A stretch of DNA of 64,000 bases. It comes from Streptomyces kaniharaensis. GTDB lineage: Bacteria > Actinomycetota > Actinomycetes > Streptomycetales > Streptomycetaceae. The translations under genes were made by a program, and so were the position numbers. Shown one piece after another: positions 63,778 to 64,000 of this stretch (position 1 is the first letter of the stretch; each line of letters begins with the position of its first letter). Where the stretch lies: assembly GCF_009569385.1 (NCBI RefSeq), contig NZ_WBOF01000001.1, forward strand, positions 4,164,001 through 4,228,000, given 5' to 3'. The notes beneath the pieces were generated by a model, which saw only the letters and a program-made list of their open reading frames with translations, was not told the origin of the DNA and searched no databases.

Positions 63778-64000
63778 CCGGCCGCGCGTGGCCAGCCCGT
63801 ACCGGTGCTCCGGCCGACCGGTGTCGCCGTAGCGCAGCGTCAGCCGCAGCCGGCTGTCGCGCTCCAGCTGCTTGAGATAGCGCTGCGCCGTCGACCGGCT
63901 CAGCCCGGTGGCGTCCGCCACCTCCTGCGCCGACAGCGGACGGCCCGCCTTCCGCAGCACGCCCAGCACCAGGTCGGTGGTCGGCGCGGAGTGGCCCTTC
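63775..64000 (-). CDS. CitB/DcuR-type response regulator, C-terminal part (cut by window end)
   Basis: Only the C-terminal 75 residues lie in the window. The winged helix reads TTDLVLGVLRKAGRPLSAQEVADATGLSRSTAQRYLKQLERDSRLRLTLRYGDTGRPEHRYGL. This is the typical C-terminus of CitB-type response regulators that control uptake of organic acids. It is convergent to the acetate-type symporter, which fits. The receiver domain and the sensor kinase should lie beyond base 64,000. Confidence 0.85.
   Translation of the reverse strand, partial: KGHSAPTTDLVLGVLRKAGRPLSAQEVADATGLSRSTAQRYLKQLERDSRLRLTLRYGDTGRPEHRYGLATRGR

Overview
The window is GC-rich actinobacterial chromosome with strong GC bias at third codon positions, frequent GTG and some TTG starts, and an hrdB-type principal sigma factor, a conservon, a class II nrdRJ locus and a RecQ typical of the family. 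It is Streptomycetaceae (Streptomyces or Kitasatospora), in a conserved core segment running miaA, dapF, rshA, hflX, dinG, lexA, nrdRJ, rnhB, recQ, hrdB, parE. From memory this order matches the S. coelicolor core. Species assignment is inference; no search was run.

Layout. 0-6.8 kb: tRNA modification (miaA), lysine/peptidoglycan precursor synthesis (dapF), stringent response (rshA) and ribosome-associated GTPase (hflX). 6.8-9.2 kb: two tandem secreted trypsin-like peptidases on the minus strand. 9.5-15.2 kb: a four-gene NRPS-independent siderophore (NIS) operon behind an iron box: NIS synthetase, acyltransferase, amine/amino-acid N-monooxygenase, second NIS synthetase. 15.2-22.3 kb: DNA repair and nucleotide metabolism (DinG-like helicase, LexA with its own SOS box, NrdR and class II ribonucleotide reductase behind a pair of NrdR boxes). 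22.4-29.1 kb: a small SDR gene, then a six-gene conservon (kinase-like CvnA, roadblock CvnB, DUF742 CvnC, small GTPase CvnD and two cytochromes P450). 29.3-32.8 kb: a sugar ABC importer without its ATPase. 33.0-37.2 kb: a DUF4173-type membrane protein, and an MFS exporter divergent from a TetR regulator with two matching operators between them. 37.4-45.3 kb: rnhB, two uncharacterised genes, recQ fused to a phosphoribosyltransferase-like domain, a DUF4192 protein and an S33 peptidase. 46-52.5 kb: glycogen-debranching-like protein, NUDIX/winged-helix regulator, ABC exporter pair, FadR-type regulator. 53-64 kb: hrdB, secreted trypsin, a zinc-ribbon protein, parE, a two-component system, an acetate-type sodium symporter with its DUF485 partner, and the end of a CitB-type response regulator cut by the window edge.

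The strongest anomaly is in parE: one C is missing from a homopolymer near 57,690, breaking the frame of an otherwise intact gene. This is more likely a sequence error than a real mutation. The best candidates for under-described biology are the siderophore operon, which has no diamine-forming decarboxylase; the conservon P450 pair, one member of which lacks the ExxR arginine; the RecQ fusion; and several clear but unassigned operators (GAACG-N4-CGTTC twice, paired TGAAC-N2-GTTCA palindromes, TCGTC/GACGA repeats). Short tandem duplications sit at or next to the 3' ends of several genes.
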